Part shown: positions 60,263-64,000 of the stretch, one piece after another
Position numbering within the stretch: position 1 is the stretch's first letter
How the letters are laid out: each line of letters starts with the position of its first letter
Assembly: GCA_029881255.1 (NCBI GenBank)
Contig: JAOUMY010000004.1
Span: 209,313-273,312, forward strand
Length of the DNA: 64,000 nucleotides
Source: Gammaproteobacteria bacterium
Lineage (GTDB): Bacteria > Pseudomonadota > Gammaproteobacteria > S012-40
Reading direction: 5' to 3'
The notes under the pieces: generated by a model
Told to the model about the DNA's origin: nothing
Databases searched by the model: none
What the model saw: only the letters and a program-made list of their open reading frames with translations
Position numbers and translations under genes: made by a program

Positions 60263-61594
60263 ATGTCAGGAAATTCGATTTTTAAGGCGGGAAGCTCACT
60301 TTTTGCTTCAATACTAATCGGACTGGTTTTCATCGGGCCATGGGAGACGATTGCCCAGGCGGATGATAAGGCGACCATTTTTCAGGCCAAGGCATTGTTA
60401 GACAACGGGCAGGCAAAGGGGGCCTATCGTTTATTACTTCCACTTGAGAGTGAGTATGCCGGAAATCCTGAATTTGATTATCTTTTAGGTATTTCTGCGT
60501 TGGACGCAGATGTTCCAAATTATGCGGTTATTGCACTCCAGCGGGTATTGGCAATGGAGCCTGCATTTGTCGGCGCGCGTGTTGATCTCGCCCGTTCTTA
60601 TTATTATCTCGGTGAGTTTTCTACAGCGAGGGAAGAGTTCGAGGCCATCATGCAGTACAACCCGCCAAATAAGGTCAGAGAATTGGTGGTGTTTTATCTG
60701 GACGAGATCTTTCAGCGACAGAAAGGCCCACGCTACCGAGTGTCTTATGCATTGGACGCGGCGTTCGGTAGTGACAGCAATGCCAATAGTGCTACCGATC
60801 TTACGACTTATAAAGATTTCGCATTATCCGAACAAGCGCGTAAGTCACCTTCGGCATATGGACTCGGTGGACTTACCGCGAATCTCGCCTTTCAGGCCGG
60901 GGCGCGCTCGACCTTTTACATGGGCGCAGATATTCATTATCGATACAACGTCAGTGCGCCATTTGTGAATAACACGATTGCCAGCGGCAATATGAGCGTC
61001 AATTATTTCGATCGATATTTCAGTATGAATGTAGGGGCAAAGGGATTCTATTCACGCATCGGTGAATACGAAAGCTATACCGGCATGGCCACGGGGCGGT
61101 TACAGTTTTCCTTGAGTCGTCTACTAAAAGCCACGTTTATGGGGCGAGCCGGAGGTTCCGAATTTTTCGAAGAATTGAGCACACAGGACAATTTTAATGG
61201 CCTGGCCGGTGTTGGTTTGTCGACAGTTCAGGATATCGGCATATTGCCAAAAACCAATTTGATGTGGATTTATGGTCGGTCATACGCCCGCCATCGAGAT
61301 TCTTCAGAGTATGACAACGAAACGCGAGGATTACGCGCAAGTGGTACAAAGCACCTGACTGCAAAGTGGCGTTTGGTCGGTGCGGGTGGCGCTATCTGGA
61401 CCCGGTATCTCAATCTGTTCCAGGGAGTGCCCCGCGAAGAAAGGAGGCTTGACGCGATGGTTGGCGTCGAATGGAAAGCCACGAAACGTACTCTAATCAA
61501 AGCCGGTGTTTCGTACATTTACAACAGCAGCACCCAAGCTATCTATGCCTATGACAAACTGGATTACAACATCGGTTTGCGGAGGGAATTCTAA
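60263..61594 (+). CDS. Slam-like TPR plus outer-membrane barrel protein
   Basis: A 443-residue exported protein. A signal peptide ends ETIAQADD. An N-terminal TPR region follows (about 35-155; KALLDNGQAKGAYRLLLPLE, ARVDLARSYYYLGEFSTARE). From about residue 165 there is a beta-barrel beginning RYRVSYALDAAFGSDSNANS and ending YDKLDYNIGLRREF, with the terminal Phe of outer-membrane proteins. This layout and the DSNxN turn match the surface lipoprotein assembly modulator (Slam/DUF560) group, which moves TbpB-like proteins to the cell surface. The stop overlaps the FecR gene start by one base, so the two are translationally coupled and a shared function is likely. Confidence 0.8.
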   Translation: MSGNSIFKAGSSLFASILIGLVFIGPWETIAQADDKATIFQAKALLDNGQAKGAYRLLLPLESEYAGNPEFDYLLGISALDADVPNYAVIALQRVLAMEPAFVGARVDLARSYYYLGEFSTAREEFEAIMQYNPPNKVRELVVFYLDEIFQRQKGPRYRVSYALDAAFGSDSNANSATDLTTYKDFALSEQARKSPSAYGLGGLTANLAFQAGARSTFYMGADIHYRYNVSAPFVNNTIASGNMSVNYFDRYFSMNVGAKGFYSRIGEYESYTGMATGRLQFSLSRLLKATFMGRAGGSEFFEELSTQDNFNGLAGVGLSTVQDIGILPKTNLMWIYGRSYARHRDSSEYDNETRGLRASGTKHLTAKWRLVGAGGAIWTRYLNLFQGVPREERRLDAMVGVEWKATKRTLIKAGVSYIYNSSTQAIYAYDKLDYNIGLRREF

Positions 61595-63423
61595 TGAAGT
61601 CTGTCAAGCTGATGTTTGCTATCGGTCTTATGTCTATTCTCGTGTTAAATGTGGCCATCGCCGCCGAAGAAAAACATCCTGTTGGTACCGTGGTATTTGT
61701 ACTCGGTGATGCGTTGGCTCGTGGCATCGAGGGTACGGGTAGAAAACTTACTCGCAAGGCACCTGTCTATGCACTGGACACGATTCATACCAATCAAAAG
61801 AGCCAGGTGCAGATTCGCTTTAAGGACAACGCCTTCATTTCGGTACGCCCAAATAGCAGCTTTACTATTGACGCATATAGCTTTAATGATACCGAAGAAA
61901 ATAAACAACACTTGAATCTGGTCAAGGGAGGTTTTCGCGCAATTACTGGACAAATCGGGAAGATGAATAAGCAGGCTTTTAAACTAAAAACTCCAGTGGC
62001 TACTCTCGGCATACGCGGTACCGATTTTACCGTAATGTATTGCCGATCCGATTGTGGCGAAGGTGAGCGAGGTGATACAAGCGCGCAAAACGGATTGTAT
62101 GTTGGCGTAATCAGTGGTGGAGTTACGCTCCAGAATGAACTGGGAAACATTAACATCGGCGCCAATGAATACGGCTTTGTAAATGCGCTGGGTGATTTAC
62201 CCAAGACCTTACGACAGGCACCTAGCTTTTTAATGTTTGATCGGACTCAGCGAGACGTTAGAAAAATTCAGGAACCAGAATCACGGCGCACCCGAGAAAA
62301 TCCACCCGTCGGTAAGGAAGCCAATGAAGGGAAAAACGAATCGTCAACCCAGACGACAACATTTTCACCCGAACCAAGTGCAGTCATCGAATCCATTGCC
62401 GAAGATGTACGCAAACAAGCGGCCTTAACTTCGCCATCACTCGGTGCCGCCGACAGTAGTTATGCACTGTTTGGAGACATGATGGAAAGTCGCTTCGGTT
62501 CTGATGGAAATGTGCTGCTACCGTCTACGGAAAATGAAACAGTTTCATCGACCGCAGAGAGAGAGACAGTTGGGGAAGGTCTTCTTGGAATGTTAGAGCA
62601 GGCAATGTCCAGTGATAGCGCCAACAATCTTGATGATCCTTTGAACACTATTCCAGGCGTGTCGACCAATCAAAACCAGGCTTTTTCTATGGCGACCGGC
62701 TCTGTCGGTGGACGGATAGGCAGGCAGGTGATTAATCATAGCGAGGCTCGCGTCACAGGATATCGCGACAATCAGGTCGATGGCGTATTGGCTAATACCA
62801 CCAATGATGCCTATTTGTTTACACAGACGCAGTACCTGTTTGACGGCACGCAACTGGATCTGGGTTACGATGCCACCACTGGATTACGCTGGGGGCGGTG
62901 GGCAAGTGGAACCGTTACGTTTGAAGGCGAAACAGCCGACCCTTATTACACTCGTATCAAGGATCAGATGCATTGGGTCGCCGGAGACGAAAACAGCATG
63001 ATGCGTAGTCTACCGATTAGTGGAACGGCGACATACAGTCTCTATGGTGGCACGGCACCCACAGACAGCGCGGGCAATGTCGGCCAACTGGGCAGCGTGA
63101 CCTTAACCGCAGACTTCAATGCGCCTGCAATGGTGAGCAATGCGACAGTTGAACTCACCATCGATAACCAAAACTGGAAGGGTGAAGCGTCCACAATGCC
63201 GATACAAGCTGATACCGCGACGTTCTCGGGTCTTATGCAAGTCAATGTTACCTCGGACACCTCTGCGGGAAATCCAGGACTCGGCCATATCAGTGGTTTC
63301 TTCGTCGGCGGTGATAGTAGCACGGTGCCTAGCGGTGCAGGGATTAGTTATGAAATGACCGCTACATCAAATGGCGCCGCAAACACTGTGTCAGGTTCCG
63401 CTGCCTTGCGTAAGGATCCATAA
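61594..63423 (+). CDS. Secreted FecR-domain protein with beta-rich C-terminal domain
   Basis: 609 residues. A type I signal peptide ends NVAIAAEE and no lipobox cysteine is present. A FecR domain follows (about 30-190) with VRPNSSFTIDAYSF, VKGGFRAITGQIGK and LKTPVATLGIRGTDF. Two cysteines lie in VMYCRSDCGEG. A polar linker (about 235-400) leads to a Gly/Thr-rich beta domain (about 400-605; GLRWGRWASGTVTFEG, GNVGQLGSVTLTADFN, GHISGFFVGGDSSTVPSG, SYEMTATSNGAANTVSGSAA). This last part resembles the C-terminal eight-stranded barrels of Slam substrates such as TbpB. Coupled to the Slam-like gene, it is its likely cargo. That pairing is an inference. Confidence 0.82.
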   Translation: MKSVKLMFAIGLMSILVLNVAIAAEEKHPVGTVVFVLGDALARGIEGTGRKLTRKAPVYALDTIHTNQKSQVQIRFKDNAFISVRPNSSFTIDAYSFNDTEENKQHLNLVKGGFRAITGQIGKMNKQAFKLKTPVATLGIRGTDFTVMYCRSDCGEGERGDTSAQNGLYVGVISGGVTLQNELGNINIGANEYGFVNALGDLPKTLRQAPSFLMFDRTQRDVRKIQEPESRRTRENPPVGKEANEGKNESSTQTTTFSPEPSAVIESIAEDVRKQAALTSPSLGAADSSYALFGDMMESRFGSDGNVLLPSTENETVSSTAERETVGEGLLGMLEQAMSSDSANNLDDPLNTIPGVSTNQNQAFSMATGSVGGRIGRQVINHSEARVTGYRDNQVDGVLANTTNDAYLFTQTQYLFDGTQLDLGYDATTGLRWGRWASGTVTFEGETADPYYTRIKDQMHWVAGDENSMMRSLPISGTATYSLYGGTAPTDSAGNVGQLGSVTLTADFNAPAMVSNATVELTIDNQNWKGEASTMPIQADTATFSGLMQVNVTSDTSAGNPGLGHISGFFVGGDSSTVPSGAGISYEMTATSNGAANTVSGSAALRKDP

Positions 63424-63611
63424 GCAACACAAGTAGCGTGCTTCAAATAATTGACATCATAATCCTCGCCAAGGAAGATAGAAGCATAAGCCTCGCGAGG
63501 GAATGCGTCCGTTGAATTTTCTCAATACCCATGCTTTCCCACGAAACTGTTCCTACAGACGTTATAGCGGATCAGCAATTAGCGCATAGCTATTGTTAAC
63601 GGGAGTTGTGT

Positions 63612-64000
63612 ATGGCATTTCCATTTCTAGGTGATGTGTTCAATCATTTTTTCGGTCTCGACTGGAATCTTCCTATACCGATGTTTGGTCTGTTTGTCGC
63701 AACTGCGATAGTTCTCGCTACTTATGTTGCCCGTAAAGAAGTAGAACGTTACCAGGGGCTCTCGCTGTTAGGCAGCGCTCGGGTGATCGTTTCGAAAACG
63801 GGCGAAACACAATGGATTCCTGTTCATGGCGTCATAAGCGATCTTGCTCTGGTATGCGCGATTGCCGGGATAGTTGGCGCGAGAGTTTTTCATATTCTTG
63901 AATATCCGTCTGACTTTCTCGGTGACCCTATGAGTATGATATTCACTCAGGGTGGTTTTTCCATTTATGGAGGCCTGGTATTTGGCTTTGTCGCCGGCAT
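63612..64000 (+). CDS. Second Lgt-family protein, N-terminal part
   Basis: Open from ATG 63612 to the window end, 129 codons visible. It begins MAFPFLGDVFNHFFGLDWNL, then PIPMFGLFVATAIVLATYVA, and contains VGARVFHILEYPSDF and FTQGGFSIYGGLVFGFVAG. These line up with GGRIGYILFFDLSSF and WQGGMSFHGGLLGVI of the canonical Lgt at 9429. Tyr119 replaces the functionally important His. It also has an inserted hydrophilic stretch (about 41-72) between the first helices. It could be a prolipoprotein transferase with altered specificity or an Lgt-like enzyme with another substrate. It lies 188 bases after the FecR gene. Confidence 0.82.
   Translation, partial: MAFPFLGDVFNHFFGLDWNLPIPMFGLFVATAIVLATYVARKEVERYQGLSLLGSARVIVSKTGETQWIPVHGVISDLALVCAIAGIVGARVFHILEYPSDFLGDPMSMIFTQGGFSIYGGLVFGFVAG

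Overview
This window looks like a chromosomal segment of a Gram-negative gammaproteobacterium, probably free-living and not an enteric. Evidence: the fabG-acpP-fabF-pabB/pabC-mltG-tmk-holB-pilZ-tatD order, LPS and lipoprotein genes (lpxH, lgt), a TolC-type channel, outer-membrane barrels, a PBP1b/LpoP-like pair and the yoaA-tsaB pair. The species cannot be named from the sequence. I see no rRNA or tRNA genes, insertion sequences, phage genes or CRISPR arrays. Coding density is high and many neighbouring genes overlap by a few bases.

Layout. 1-11.6 kb (+): the end of the fatty-acid synthesis cluster, folate genes pabB/pabC, mltG, thymidylate kinase, the DNA polymerase III delta' subunit, the type IV pilus protein PilZ, tatD, an RlmI-type rRNA methyltransferase, lgt, thyA and folA. 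11.6-17.7 kb (-): a tightly overlapping group made of a possible nuclease-like gene, the XPD-like helicase yoaA, tsaB and two tandem pentapeptide-repeat lipoproteins. 18.2-25.6 kb: a subtilase with Ig-like repeats, a truncated haemoglobin, a SprA-like metalloprotease candidate, an HDOD protein, an FKBP isomerase and a secreted protein with three NBR1/FW-like domains. 25.7-31.5 kb: PP2C phosphatase, lpxH, a cyclophilin, PBP1b with an LpoP-like lipoprotein, ComFB and a CBS protein. 31.5-38 kb: an SBBP beta-propeller protein, a TolC-like channel, a YceI protein, an L,D-transpeptidase, a CYTH enzyme and hslR.

38-46.7 kb is a probable signalling and envelope region. A CHASE2 adenylate cyclase heads a likely operon with an SH3-like protein, an M48 protease and a FadL-like barrel. 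Divergent from it lie a Nudix hydrolase and a 657-residue CheW-membrane anchor-LysM fusion, the most unusual gene here. 47-54.8 kb is one 2567-residue lipoprotein of 21 cadherin-like repeats with a seven-bladed FG-GAP propeller at its C-terminus. mfd and a DMT permease follow.

59.8-64 kb holds a 16-copy heptanucleotide repeat, then a cassette made of a Slam-like TPR/beta-barrel protein, a secreted FecR-domain protein with a beta-rich C-terminal domain, and a second, divergent Lgt-family protein cut by the window end. The two best candidates for undescribed biology are the CheW-LysM fusion beside the cyclase operon, and the Slam-like/FecR/Lgt-paralogue cassette.
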